From NCBI RefSeq assembly GCF_963678845.1, contig NZ_OY787464.1, positions 992,001-1,056,000 on the forward strand: a stretch of DNA of 64,000 nucleotides, in the 5' to 3' direction. Source of the DNA: an uncultured Bacteroides sp. (lineage in GTDB: Bacteria > Bacteroidota > Bacteroidia > Bacteroidales > Bacteroidaceae). The notes under the pieces were generated by a model that saw nothing but the letters and a program-made list of their open reading frames with translations, did no database searches and was not told the DNA's origin. The stretch's first letter is position 1. Each line of letters opens with the position of its first letter. Position numbers and translations under genes: made by a program. Below are positions 36,076 through 44,728 of the stretch, piece after piece.

Positions 36076-36390
36076 ATAAACCATTCACCAATAAATTAAA
36101 TCCATTGGTGAATGGTTTTATCATTATTGGTGAATAACTTGAAGATATAACTTAATGTTGATAAGAAACAAAACCCACCTTAAATTGCATCCGGTTATGT
36201 ATCTGGAAAATCAAACGAGTCTTATCACTTTGCATCTTTTCAAAAATTATACAGAAAAATAAAAAGCAACCCTCACTCCATCACTATTTCGAATAAATCA
36301 CTGAATCAATGACGTTTAGCCAGTGATGGTAGCATATCCAACCATCACTCATCCATCACTTTTTAGGGCTACCCTCACTATTTTGAGCCC
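36076..36390. repeat. Composite intergenic element, copy B
   Basis: Second copy of the element seen after ygiQ. ATTCACCAAT (36083-36092) pairs with ATTGGTGAAT (36104-36113), and a second perfect copy of that 3' arm lies at 36126-36135, giving two possible pairings. Relative to copy A the middle base pair is A-T instead of T-A, a compensatory change. The 118-bp module is at 36262-36379, with CCATCACT (36279-36286) pairing with AGTGATGG (36322-36329). Copy B lacks the GC-rich hairpin. The right end runs into the DUF4494 leader. Confidence 0.72.
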
Positions 36391-36498
36391 AAAATCACGA
36401 TTTCGGACGCCAATTAACAGAATAAGTTACTCTTCTTTTTTGATAAACTGGAAAGTATTTATTTTTAAACCTTACTGCAAACAAATAAAAAAAACGAG

Positions 36499-36506
36499 TA
36501 TCTTTG
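36499..36506 (+). promoter_or_regulatory. -7 box for the DUF4494-YggS-DHODH unit
   Basis: TATCTTTG, about 118 bases before the DUF4494 start. The implied leader contains a short 26-codon frame (36521-36601) of unknown meaning. Confidence 0.55.
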
Positions 36507-36623
36507 CTCTTCATTTACGGATGGATTTACTTAATTCTAATAATTTGATTACACGAATTAAGAACTATCCGATAAACAAACAATTCACACTTATTTTTTA
36601 ACGATTAATAATTAGACAGTTAT

Positions 36624-37100
36624 ATGATGCACACTTGGTTTGAATGCAAAATTCGCTATGATAAAGTAGCTGAAAACGGAATGAACAAGAAAGTTACAGA
36701 GCCATATTTAGTAGATGCTTTAAGTTTTACTGAAGCCGAAGCACGAATCATTGAAGAAATTACTCCTTTTATTTCCGGAGAATTTACCGTGGCCGATATT
36801 AAACGTGCTAACTACAGCGAACTTTTTGAAGATGAGGCAGGCGACCGTTGGTTTAAATGTAAATTACAGTTCATCACACTCGATGAAAAAAGCGGTGCTG
36901 AAAAAAAAGTATCTACTCAAGTACTGGTTCAGGCAGGAGATCTTCGCGAAGCAGTTAAAAACCTTGATGAAGGAATGAAAGGAACAATGGCCGATTACGT
37001 AATTGCATCTGTTGCTGAAACTGCAATTATGGACGTATACCCTTATGCATCCGAACCTAATGATAAGCCCGAATTCCCACAAGCAGGAGAAAATCAATAA
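36624..37100 (+). CDS. DUF4494 domain-containing protein
   Basis: Cytoplasmic protein of unknown function with the DUF4494 pattern: TWFECKIRYDK near the start, a TEPYLVDALSFTEAE block, WFKCKLQFIT in the middle (a second copy-like strand) and AETAIMDVYPY near the end. 158 residues; a second Met directly after the first may be the real start. It opens a tightly packed unit with the YggS homologue (5-base gap) and a DHODH-like gene (12-base gap). PLP homeostasis may be the shared theme, but nothing in this protein shows it. Confidence 0.82.
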   Translation: MMHTWFECKIRYDKVAENGMNKKVTEPYLVDALSFTEAEARIIEEITPFISGEFTVADIKRANYSELFEDEAGDRWFKCKLQFITLDEKSGAEKKVSTQVLVQAGDLREAVKNLDEGMKGTMADYVIASVAETAIMDVYPYASEPNDKPEFPQAGENQ

Positions 37101-37105
37101 AGAAA

Positions 37106-37774
37106 ATGAGTATTAAAAGCAATTTACTGGATATCCTATCTCAGCTCCCCGAAGGAGTTAAGCTGATAGCTGTTTCTAAATACCACCCAAACGAAGCAAT
37201 TATTGAAGCTTACGAGGCTGGACAAAGGATATTCGGAGAAAATAAAGTGCAGGAAATGACAGAGAAATATGAAACTCTGCCAAAAGATATTCAATGGCAT
37301 TTTATTGGCCATTTACAAACTAATAAAATAAAATACATTGCCCCCTATGTATCAATGATTCATGGGATAGACAGTTATAAATTACTTTGTGAAGTTAATA
37401 AGCAGGCAGAAAAGGCAGGGAGAGTAATTCCCTGCCTGCTTCAAATTCATATTGCACAGGAAGAGACTAAATTTGGTTTCAGTTTTGATGAATGCAGAGA
37501 AATGTTAGCTAGCGAAAAGTGGAAGAAACTAGCCCATATTTCAATTCAAGGATTAATGGGTATGGCAACATATACAGATTCATTAAAACAAATTGAGACT
37601 GAGTTTTGTTCTTTAAGTAGCTTCTTTACCGAAATAAAGCAAGAATACTTTGCCCAAAAGCAGGATTTTAAAGAATTATCCATGGGAATGTCTCATGATT
37701 ATGCTCTGGCAATTGCCAAAGGTAGTACTCTTGTCCGTGTGGGAAGTAAAATTTTCGGAGAAAGGGTTTACTAA
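37106..37774 (+). CDS. YggS/PLPBP-family PLP-binding protein
   Basis: Pyridoxal-5'-phosphate homeostasis protein (COG0325). Signatures: IAVSKYHP with the PLP-binding Lys near residue 20, FGENKVQE, WHFIGHLQTNKIK, LLQIHIAQEETKFGF and the C-terminal MGMSHDYALAI-type segment containing the phosphate-binding Ser/Gly region and VRVGSKIFGER. It has no known catalytic activity and buffers PLP and affects amino-acid metabolism. 222 residues, normal. Start at 37106 is five bases after the DUF4494 stop, indicating co-transcription. Confidence 0.9.
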   Translation: MSIKSNLLDILSQLPEGVKLIAVSKYHPNEAIIEAYEAGQRIFGENKVQEMTEKYETLPKDIQWHFIGHLQTNKIKYIAPYVSMIHGIDSYKLLCEVNKQAEKAGRVIPCLLQIHIAQEETKFGFSFDECREMLASEKWKKLAHISIQGLMGMATYTDSLKQIETEFCSLSSFFTEIKQEYFAQKQDFKELSMGMSHDYALAIAKGSTLVRVGSKIFGERVY

Positions 37775-37786
37775 TGTGCAAAATTT

Positions 37787-38764
37787 ATGGTCGATTTAAG
37801 AACGGAATTTGCGGGATTAAAACTTAAAAATCCCATTATTATCAGCAGTTCGGGACTTACTAACAGTGCCGACAAAAATGAGTTACTTGAAATGGCCGGT
37901 GCGGGTGCCATTGTTCTAAAATCACTCTTCGAGGAACAAATAATGCTGAAGGCTCAACAAACCAACGAATCAGCTTATTATCCTGAAGGCGGTAATTTTC
38001 TAACCGAGCATTTGAATGCACAACACTTATCAGAATATTTAAAACTTATTCAGGAAAGTAAAAAGCGTTGCTCAATTCCTATTATTGCCAGCATAAATTG
38101 CTGTACAAACAGAGAGTGGGTTGAGTTTGCCCATAAAATTGAATATGCAGGAGCTGATGCCATTGAGCTGAATATATTGAGTATTCAAGCATCTCCTTAT
38201 TATGAATGCGGAGAATTTGAGAAACGGCATATTGACATCTTAAGAAGCGTCAAGAGTAAAGTGCATATCCCGGTCATAGTAAAGCTTGGCATACATCTCA
38301 CTAATCCTGTTTCATTAATAAGTAAGTTAAGAGCCAACGGAGCTGAGGGTATTGTTTTGTTCAACCGTTTATATCAAACAGATATTGATATAAAAAAGCT
38401 AGAATTTATATCGGGCGAAGTATTAAGTTCTGCAAGTGATTTAACTTCTTCATTGCGCTGGATTGGAATTTCATCGGCAACTGTTTGCAATATCGATTAT
38501 GCAGCTTCGGGAGGAGTTCACAGTGCAGAGGGTGCAATAAAATCTATTCTTGTGGGAGCATCTGCCGCTGAGATTTGTAGCGTTATTTATAAAATGGGGA
38601 ATCAATGTATACGCCCAATGCTGCAACTCATAGAAAAATGGATGACAGAGAAAGGTTACGAAAATATTTCTCAATTCAAAGGTTTACTAAAAGCTAAAGA
38701 TGTGAATTGCGCAAACATGTATGAGCGTACGCAATTCCTTCGTTATTTTAGTGAAAGAGAATAA
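37787..38764 (+). CDS. DHODH-fold flavoprotein of uncertain substrate
   Basis: TIM-barrel flavoprotein resembling dihydroorotate dehydrogenase: FAGLKLKNPIIISSSGLTNS at the N-terminus and the C-terminal phosphate/FMN region SGGVHSAEGAIKSILVGASAAEICS. Odd: where class 1 DHODH has the NxSCPN substrate/catalytic motif, this protein reads ELNILSIQASPYYECG, so the usual catalytic Cys/Ser context and Asn ligands are missing. The protein may therefore act on something other than dihydroorotate. 325 residues. Third gene of the DUF4494-YggS unit; followed by a very strong terminator. Confidence 0.75.
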   Translation: MVDLRTEFAGLKLKNPIIISSSGLTNSADKNELLEMAGAGAIVLKSLFEEQIMLKAQQTNESAYYPEGGNFLTEHLNAQHLSEYLKLIQESKKRCSIPIIASINCCTNREWVEFAHKIEYAGADAIELNILSIQASPYYECGEFEKRHIDILRSVKSKVHIPVIVKLGIHLTNPVSLISKLRANGAEGIVLFNRLYQTDIDIKKLEFISGEVLSSASDLTSSLRWIGISSATVCNIDYAASGGVHSAEGAIKSILVGASAAEICSVIYKMGNQCIRPMLQLIEKWMTEKGYENISQFKGLLKAKDVNCANMYERTQFLRYFSERE

Positions 38765-38777
38765 AACTTGTAATATA

Positions 38778-38834
38778 TAAAAGCAGTTAGGCTCTGTGAT
38801 GATAAATTATCATCACAGAGCCTAACTGCTTTTA
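38778..38834. terminator. 28-bp perfect inverted repeat terminator
   Basis: A 28-bp arm (38778-38805, starting TAAAAGCAGTTAGG) with a perfect complement (38807-38834, ending CCTAACTGCTTTTA) and one central base. It begins 13 bases after the DHODH-like stop and ends the operon. Confidence 0.9.
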
Positions 38835-38904
38835 TAACATTTATTTATAGCTGGTTTATAAGTAACCTATATTGGTCAGGATTCCACTTTTTTAGAGTTT
38901 TAAT

Positions 38905-38934
38905 TTGCAATACGAATAGAAACCTATATCTTTG
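38905..38934 (+). promoter_or_regulatory. Promoter of the acyl-CoA ligase gene
   Basis: TTG at 38905-38907, 19 bases, then TATCTTTG at 38927-38934. A near-consensus Bacteroidetes promoter, 30 bases before the ATG at 38964. Confidence 0.8.
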
Positions 38935-38963
38935 CACAAACTTAAAAAAACTGTGCAATTAAA

Positions 38964-40622
38964 ATGGAACAAAGTTTTATAGCGTACATTGAAAATAGCA
39001 TTAAAAAAAATTGGGACTTAGATGCCCTTACTGACTATAATGGAGCCACACTCCAGTATAAAGATGTAGCCAGAAAAATTGAGAAGTTACATATCATCTT
39101 ACAAGAAAGTGGAATTAAAAAGGGTGATAAGATTGCAATTTGCGGAAGAAACAGCTCATTCTGGGGCGTTACTTTCCTTTCCGTATTAACTTACGGAGCA
39201 ATAGCAGTTCCTATTCTTCACGAGTTTAAGGCAGACAATGTACACAGCATTGTGAACCATTCTGAAGCCAAACTTCTTTTTGTAGGAGATGTGGTTTGGG
39301 AAAATTTGAATGAATCGGCAATGCCATTACTTGAAGGTATTGTGCTGATGACAGATTTCTCGGTTCCCGTGTCTCGTTCTGAAAGACTAACCCATGCCCG
39401 CGAGCATTTAAATGAGATGTTCGGACAAAAATATCCAAAAAATTTCCGTCAGGAACACGTTTCTTATTATAAAGATAAGCCGGAAGAACTGGCCATTATC
39501 AATTACACATCGGGAACCACCAGCTATTCAAAGGGAGTAATGCTGCCCTACCGCAGCTTATGGTCAAATACTTGCTTTGCTCACGAAGTATTGCCACTGA
39601 AACCTGGAGACAAAGTTGTTTCCATGCTTCCAATGGCTCACATGTACGGGTTGGCATTTGAATTTCTTTACGAGTTCTCCGTAGGTTGTCAAATTTACTT
39701 CTTAACCCGGATGCCAAGTCCAAAGGTTATATTCCAGGCATTTGCCGATGTAAAACCAAATCTTGTGGTAGCCGTTCCTCTTATCATTGAGAAGATTATT
39801 AAAAAGAGCATTCTGCCCAAGCTGGAAACTCCGGCTATGAAAATTCTGATGAAGGTTCCTATCATTAATGATAAGATAAAAGCTTCTGTTCGCGAGCAGA
39901 TGATTAAAGCCTTTGGCGGTAATTTTGCAGAAATAGTTGTAGGTGGTGCTGCTTTTAACAAAGAGATAGAACAGTTCCTAAAGATGATAGAATTCCCCTA
40001 CACCGTAGGTTACGGAATGACGGAATGCGGCCCGATTATCTGTTACGAAGACTGGAGTCGCTTCAAAATGGGATCGTGTGGCAAGGCCACTCCTCGTATG
40101 GAAGTAAAAGTTCTTTCTACCGATCCTCAAAATATAGTGGGAGAAATTGTGTGTCGCGGAGCCAATGTAATGCTGGGATATTACAAAAATGAAGAGGCAA
40201 CCGCGCAGGTTATCGATAAAGACGGATGGCTTCATACCGGCGACTTAGGAGTTATCGACTCAGATGGAAATCTAATCATCAAAGGACGTAGTAAGAATAT
40301 GCTTCTTGGCCCATCCGGACAAAATATTTATCCGGAAGAAATAGAAGATATGTTGAATAATCTTCCTTATGTATCCGAATCTATTATTGTTCAACAAGGC
40401 GAAAAGCTGGTGGGACTGGTTTATCCTGATTTTGATGACGCATTTGCTCACGGTCTTACAAATAAAGATATAGAAAGAGTAATGGAAGAAAACCGAGTGG
40501 AACTAAATTCTATGCTTCCGGCATACAGCCAGATTGCAAAAATTAAAATCTATCCGGAAGAATTTGAAAAAACTCCAAAGAAAAGTATTAAGAGATTCCT
40601 ATATCAGGAAGCTAAAGGATAA
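38964..40622 (+). CDS. Long-chain-fatty-acid--CoA ligase-like AMP-forming synthetase
   Basis: ANL-superfamily adenylating enzyme that would activate a fatty acid to acyl-CoA via acyl-AMP. Motifs: INYTSGTTSYSKGVMLPY (P-loop-like ATP site), YGMTECGPIICYED, GWLHTGDLGVIDSDGNLIIKGRSKNM and a C-terminal FEKTPKKSIKRFLY with the catalytic Lys. 552 residues. Single-gene unit with its own near-consensus promoter and downstream terminator. The specific acyl chain is not evident. Confidence 0.88.
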   Translation: MEQSFIAYIENSIKKNWDLDALTDYNGATLQYKDVARKIEKLHIILQESGIKKGDKIAICGRNSSFWGVTFLSVLTYGAIAVPILHEFKADNVHSIVNHSEAKLLFVGDVVWENLNESAMPLLEGIVLMTDFSVPVSRSERLTHAREHLNEMFGQKYPKNFRQEHVSYYKDKPEELAIINYTSGTTSYSKGVMLPYRSLWSNTCFAHEVLPLKPGDKVVSMLPMAHMYGLAFEFLYEFSVGCQIYFLTRMPSPKVIFQAFADVKPNLVVAVPLIIEKIIKKSILPKLETPAMKILMKVPIINDKIKASVREQMIKAFGGNFAEIVVGGAAFNKEIEQFLKMIEFPYTVGYGMTECGPIICYEDWSRFKMGSCGKATPRMEVKVLSTDPQNIVGEIVCRGANVMLGYYKNEEATAQVIDKDGWLHTGDLGVIDSDGNLIIKGRSKNMLLGPSGQNIYPEEIEDMLNNLPYVSESIIVQQGEKLVGLVYPDFDDAFAHGLTNKDIERVMEENRVELNSMLPAYSQIAKIKIYPEEFEKTPKKSIKRFLYQEAKG

Positions 40623-40658
40623 GGAACTCTAGAGCAAAACTAAAGGAATAATTCATAA

Positions 40659-40705
40659 AAAGGTGTACACTTAGAATATACAAAGTGTACACCTTTTATT
40701 TTTTA
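40659..40705 (+). terminator. Intrinsic terminator after the ligase gene
   Basis: AAAAGGTGTACACTT (40659-40673) pairs perfectly with AAGTGTACACCTTTT (40684-40698), followed by an ATTTTTT run. Textbook rho-independent terminator. Confidence 0.9.
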
Positions 40706-40851
40706 AGCCTAGAGTATTTCAATATTACCTGTAAGGGTGTTAAAGAAGGTCTGGTTACAAAATGAGTTAGACCTAAGGTTGTATCAAATTAATTATGTAA
40801 TATTGCAACTCTGTTACTGGTTAAAACATTTATAAATAAATCGATATAAAG

Positions 40852-42153
40852 ATGATATTAATCAAACGTTGCATTATTTTTTTTACTTTATTGCTGGTTT
40901 TATGCAGTTTGCATTGTAGCGCGCAAAACAAATTTGGAGGAATCAACCTTTCTTTATGGAAAGGAATATCTACCCAACCATGTGACTCATCTCAAACTAC
41001 CTACTTCAATCTGGGAATTGTTTCTAACATGAATCAACTAAAAGGAATTGGTTTGAATGGATTTAATTGTTTTACAGCAAATAGTGTTTACGGAATTCAG
41101 GTATCGGGATTGTCGAACATAGTGAAAGGCTCTACGAAAGGTATTCAGTTGGGTGGACTAACTAATATAACCGGAGAAAACTCTTCAGGAATCATCGGGT
41201 CGGGAATTGTCAATATTACAGGAGACAGTCAGATGGGAATTGAAATGGCCGGATTAATAAATATTATTGGAAATAACTCAAAGGGCTTACTCCTATCTGG
41301 ACTTATGAACATTACAGGAAGTAATTCTTCGGGTGTGGCTATAGCCGGGGTGATGAACCTTGAAGGAAATTCTACAGCCAAAGGACTTAAGATTGCCGGA
41401 CTATCAAATATAATAGGGAATGATCAAACGGGAATTGCCTTAGGCGGACTAATGAATATTACAGGAAATAATATGAAAGGAATTCAAATGGCCTCTTTGA
41501 TAAACATTGTTGGAGGACAGGCTGATGGATTGCAGTTTTCGGGGCTTGGAAATGTTGGGATTCATGTCAGAGGTGTACAGGTTGCTGGGTTAAGTAATAT
41601 TGCAAGAAACCTGTGCGGAGGTCAGGTAGGACTGTTAAATATTGCCGAAGACGTAACGGATGGTATACAGGTGGGCCTGGTAAACTATAGTAAAAGTTCA
41701 GCTATGGCTAAATTGGGATTAGTAAATGTTAACCCAAATACTCGTTATCAGTTGATGATATTTGGTGGAAACACAAGCAAAGGCAATGTTGCCGTACGTT
41801 TTAAGAATGATTTATTCTACACTATTTTAGGCATTGGAAACCATTATCTGGGACTGAACAAAAAGATTTCGGGGTCAATATTCTATCGCACCGGATTAGG
41901 ATTTGAAGTATGCAGGAATCTTTTTTTAAGCGGCGATATTGGTTATCAACATATCGAGACTTTCAGTAATAAGAATGAGAATAATATTCCTGCAAGAATG
42001 TATGCTCTGCAGGCACGTGCCAATGTTGAATATCACTTTACAAAGAAATTTGGAATATTCACGTCTGGCGGATATAGTGTAACCAATTATTATACTCAGA
42101 GCCGAACTTTTAGTAAGAAACCAATAGTAGAAGCCGGTATTATACTCTTCTAA
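40852..42153 (+). CDS. LA_2272-type surface repeat protein with C-terminal barrel
   Basis: Secreted protein (signal peptide about MILIKRCIIFFTLLLVLCSLHCSAQ). Residues about 60-305 are a run of roughly ten degenerate 22-residue repeats, each like GIQLGGLTNITGENSSGI, with spacing of Gly, Leu, Asn and Ile at fixed positions. This is the pattern of LA_2272/LA_2273 surface repeats named after Leptospira. The last 120 residues are aromatic-rich beta strands ending GIILF, suggesting a barrel or sheet at the outer membrane. Function unknown; possibly adhesion or structural. A terminator precedes it and a promoter for the next gene follows. Confidence 0.78.
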   Translation: MILIKRCIIFFTLLLVLCSLHCSAQNKFGGINLSLWKGISTQPCDSSQTTYFNLGIVSNMNQLKGIGLNGFNCFTANSVYGIQVSGLSNIVKGSTKGIQLGGLTNITGENSSGIIGSGIVNITGDSQMGIEMAGLINIIGNNSKGLLLSGLMNITGSNSSGVAIAGVMNLEGNSTAKGLKIAGLSNIIGNDQTGIALGGLMNITGNNMKGIQMASLINIVGGQADGLQFSGLGNVGIHVRGVQVAGLSNIARNLCGGQVGLLNIAEDVTDGIQVGLVNYSKSSAMAKLGLVNVNPNTRYQLMIFGGNTSKGNVAVRFKNDLFYTILGIGNHYLGLNKKISGSIFYRTGLGFEVCRNLFLSGDIGYQHIETFSNKNENNIPARMYALQARANVEYHFTKKFGIFTSGGYSVTNYYTQSRTFSKKPIVEAGIILF

Positions 42154-42230
42154 ATGACAAAAAGATACATAGAGAGAAAAAAATATAGTATATTTTATCT
42201 ATAAAAATGACCTATTCATAAAATAGTTCC

Positions 42231-42238
42231 TATCTTTG
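42231..42238 (+). promoter_or_regulatory. -7 box (TATCTTTG) for the YidE/AspT-type transporter
   Basis: TATCTTTG 36 bases before the ATG at 42274. No TTG at ideal spacing. Confidence 0.6.
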
Positions 42239-42273
42239 CGGCCCGATAAAACCACAAAAAAGAATAGATAAGC

Positions 42274-43935
42274 ATGGAATGGCTTGACACATTATTTATT
42301 AATCACTCTGCACTACAAGCTGTAGTTGTTGTATCACTTATCTCTGCCCTCGGACTTGCTCTGGGAAAAATTCATATTATGGGAATATCCTTAGGAGTAA
42401 CATTCGTTTTCTTCGCAGGAATCCTAGCCGGACATATGGGGCTTTCCATTGATCCTCAAATGCTTAATTATGCAGAAAGCTTCGGACTTGTAATATTTGT
42501 CTATTCTTTAGGGCTTCAAGTTGGCCCCGGTTTCTTCAGTTCGTTCCGAAAAGGCGGCATGCAACTCAACATGTTATCTCTTCTTTTAATAGCACTAGGC
42601 ACTATATTGGCCGTTGTATGCCATCTCACCACAGGGGTTTCATTGCCCGATATGGTAGGAATCCTGTGCGGAGCAACAACAAACACCCCTGCCCTTGGTG
42701 CTGCGCAGCAAACATTGCAACAAATGGGGCTTCCATCAAGCACTCCCGCACTTAGTTGTGCGGTGACTTATCCTTTGGGAGTTTTAGGAGTAATTATAGC
42801 TGTCTTACTGATACGGAAGTTATTTGTTCGAAAGGAAGATATAACTGAAAAGGATAAAGATAATGCCAATAAAACATATATTGCTGAATTTCAGGTTTTC
42901 AACCCGGGAATATACGGCAAAAGCATTAAAGACATTGCTCATCTAAGTAGTGTTAAGTTTGTTATTTCCCGTCTTTGGAGAGACAATAAGGTAACTATTC
43001 CAACCTCTGAAAAGATTTTGCAAAAAGGAGACCGACTGCTTGTTATCACTTCTGAAAAAGATGTGGAGGCAATGACCGTTCTATTTGGAGAACAAGAACA
43101 TACTGACTGGAACAAAGACGATATAGACTGGAATGCAATTGATAGCCAGCTCATTTCTCAGCGCATAATTGTGACTCGCCCGGAGATAAATGGTAAAAAG
43201 CTTGGTTCACTTCGTTTGAGAAATCATTACGGAATAAACATCAGTCGCGTTTATAGGGCTGGAGTACAGCTACTTGCCACTTCTGAACTGGTATTACAAA
43301 TGGGAGACAGACTAACCGTAGTTGGAGAAGCTGCCGCAATACAGAATGTAGAAAAAGTATTAGGTAATGCGGTTAAAAGTTTGAAAGAGCCAAACCTTGT
43401 AGCTGTTTTCATTGGTATCATCCTTGGATTGGCATTGGGAGCTATTCCTTTCACTATTCCTGGAATCAGTGCTCCGGTTAAATTAGGATTGGCAGGCGGA
43501 CCAATTATTGTAGGTATCCTGATTGGGACCTTTGGTCCACGTCTTCACATGGTTACATACACTACTCTCAGTGCAAACCTGATGCTCCGCGGGCTAGGTC
43601 TTTCCATGTACCTGGCTTGTCTGGGTCTGGATGCCGGTGCTCATTTCTTTGAAACAGTAGTTCGCCCAGAGGGAGTTCTTTGGATAGGTTTAGGTTTTGC
43701 TATTACCTTTATCCCGGTAGTAGTAACCGGACTAATAGCATTAAAAGTAATGAAGGTGGACTTTGGTTCTGTATCGGGAATGCTATGCGGAAGTATGGCA
43801 AACCCCATGGCACTGAATTATGTGAATGATACCATTCATGGTGATAACCCTTCCGTGTCTTACGCAACAGTCTATCCGCTTAGTATGTTTTTAAGAGTAA
43901 TTATTGCTCAGATTATTCTGATGTTTTTCTTGTAA
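42274..43935 (+). CDS. YidE/YbjL (AspT-type) transporter with two RCK_C domains
   Basis: Inner-membrane transporter of the aspartate:alanine exchanger family. Two membrane halves (about residues 10-170 and 375-553, each with YidE/YbjL duplication features such as GLVIFVYSLGLQVGPGFF and LACLGLDAGAHFF) flank a soluble core with two RCK_C/TrkA-C domains (about 205-285 and 290-370, each with GDRLLVI- or GDRLTVV-like ends). Length 553 is typical. The substrate is unknown for this branch; anion or amino-acid exchange is the family expectation. Convergent with the lipoprotein gene, 11 bases apart. Confidence 0.88.
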   Translation: MEWLDTLFINHSALQAVVVVSLISALGLALGKIHIMGISLGVTFVFFAGILAGHMGLSIDPQMLNYAESFGLVIFVYSLGLQVGPGFFSSFRKGGMQLNMLSLLLIALGTILAVVCHLTTGVSLPDMVGILCGATTNTPALGAAQQTLQQMGLPSSTPALSCAVTYPLGVLGVIIAVLLIRKLFVRKEDITEKDKDNANKTYIAEFQVFNPGIYGKSIKDIAHLSSVKFVISRLWRDNKVTIPTSEKILQKGDRLLVITSEKDVEAMTVLFGEQEHTDWNKDDIDWNAIDSQLISQRIIVTRPEINGKKLGSLRLRNHYGINISRVYRAGVQLLATSELVLQMGDRLTVVGEAAAIQNVEKVLGNAVKSLKEPNLVAVFIGIILGLALGAIPFTIPGISAPVKLGLAGGPIIVGILIGTFGPRLHMVTYTTLSANLMLRGLGLSMYLACLGLDAGAHFFETVVRPEGVLWIGLGFAITFIPVVVTGLIALKVMKVDFGSVSGMLCGSMANPMALNYVNDTIHGDNPSVSYATVYPLSMFLRVIIAQIILMFFL

Positions 43936-43946
43936 AGCTGCTCTTG

Positions 43947-44720
43947 CTAATTTTCATTCAGCATAATCAGATGCAAGTCTTTAGACACATCTTCCACAAT
44001 ATTCTTTGTAGCTAATGAAAGACACTGAACCATGTTATTAAGACATACTTCAGTACGAGGAGCAACCTCACAATTATTTCTGTTGCAAGCCTTTCGGTAA
44101 GTTGTAGTATAAACTTTATGATGAATAATCCTTCCGTCAAGACTCAAAGTAACATCAATATCGAGCATTGTATTTGCAGGGCGGACTTTATCATTAGTGA
44201 ATTCCATGTAATGTCCAAACTCTAGATTTTCATCAAAACCCAAAACAGAGGTGTCATTGAGTTTAATTCTTGATGATGTTTGACAGCGCTTTACTTTTAC
44301 ATCGAGGATATAATTCCCTTTCTCACCTACAGAATCGGCCCTTTCTAAAAGATTAAAACAGGTACTATTATTACATTCGGTTGTAAGAGCCTGAGTAAGA
44401 AATTCCCGGAAAGTCATTCTAAGAGATCCTTCGCCCAAAGTTACATTAAAACTTTCACCAACATAATTCACAAACAAGAGAGGAATTACGAGAGTAGATT
44501 TTCTTTTAACTGAAGTCTCGTAATCCAAATTTGAATAATCAATAAAATTGAGATAAATATCATGCTTTATACTGTCCTGATAAACGGGAGTTGTCAGTTC
44601 ATAAAAAAGATCCGCACGCATTGTCCGGATCTCTTTCTGAAGAACTTTACTGCTATTGCATGAACTAAGAAACAATAATATTATTGTAACCCCAGATATT
44701 AATAATAGCGGCCTTTTCAT
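43947..44720 (-). CDS. Predicted lipoprotein of unknown function
   Basis: Type II signal peptide with lipobox LSSC (cleavage before Cys21), then a 236-residue mature protein rich in beta-strand pattern. It contains a number of Cys residues after the lipobox (ECNNSTCFN, KRCQ, KACNRNNCE), which may form disulfides. No catalytic motif or known family is recognised. It lies 8 bases after the nucleoside permease stop on the same strand, so the two may share a transcript. Likely outer- or inner-membrane-attached facing the periplasm. Confidence 0.7.
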   Translation of the reverse strand: MKRPLLLISGVTIILLFLSSCNSSKVLQKEIRTMRADLFYELTTPVYQDSIKHDIYLNFIDYSNLDYETSVKRKSTLVIPLLFVNYVGESFNVTLGEGSLRMTFREFLTQALTTECNNSTCFNLLERADSVGEKGNYILDVKVKRCQTSSRIKLNDTSVLGFDENLEFGHYMEFTNDKVRPANTMLDIDVTLSLDGRIIHHKVYTTTYRKACNRNNCEVAPRTEVCLNNMVQCLSLATKNIVEDVSKDLHLIMLNEN

Positions 44721-44728
44721 TACTTATT

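Noticed and set aside
36521..36601. 26-codon frame in the DUF4494 leader
   Set aside because: AT-rich and Asn/Lys-rich composition fits chance; no regulatory pattern such as a run of one amino acid or a following terminator is seen.
36323..36601. Plus-strand 92-codon frame over the composite element
   Set aside because: Covers repeat copy B and its leader; no protein-like composition, and copy A has no equivalent frame.
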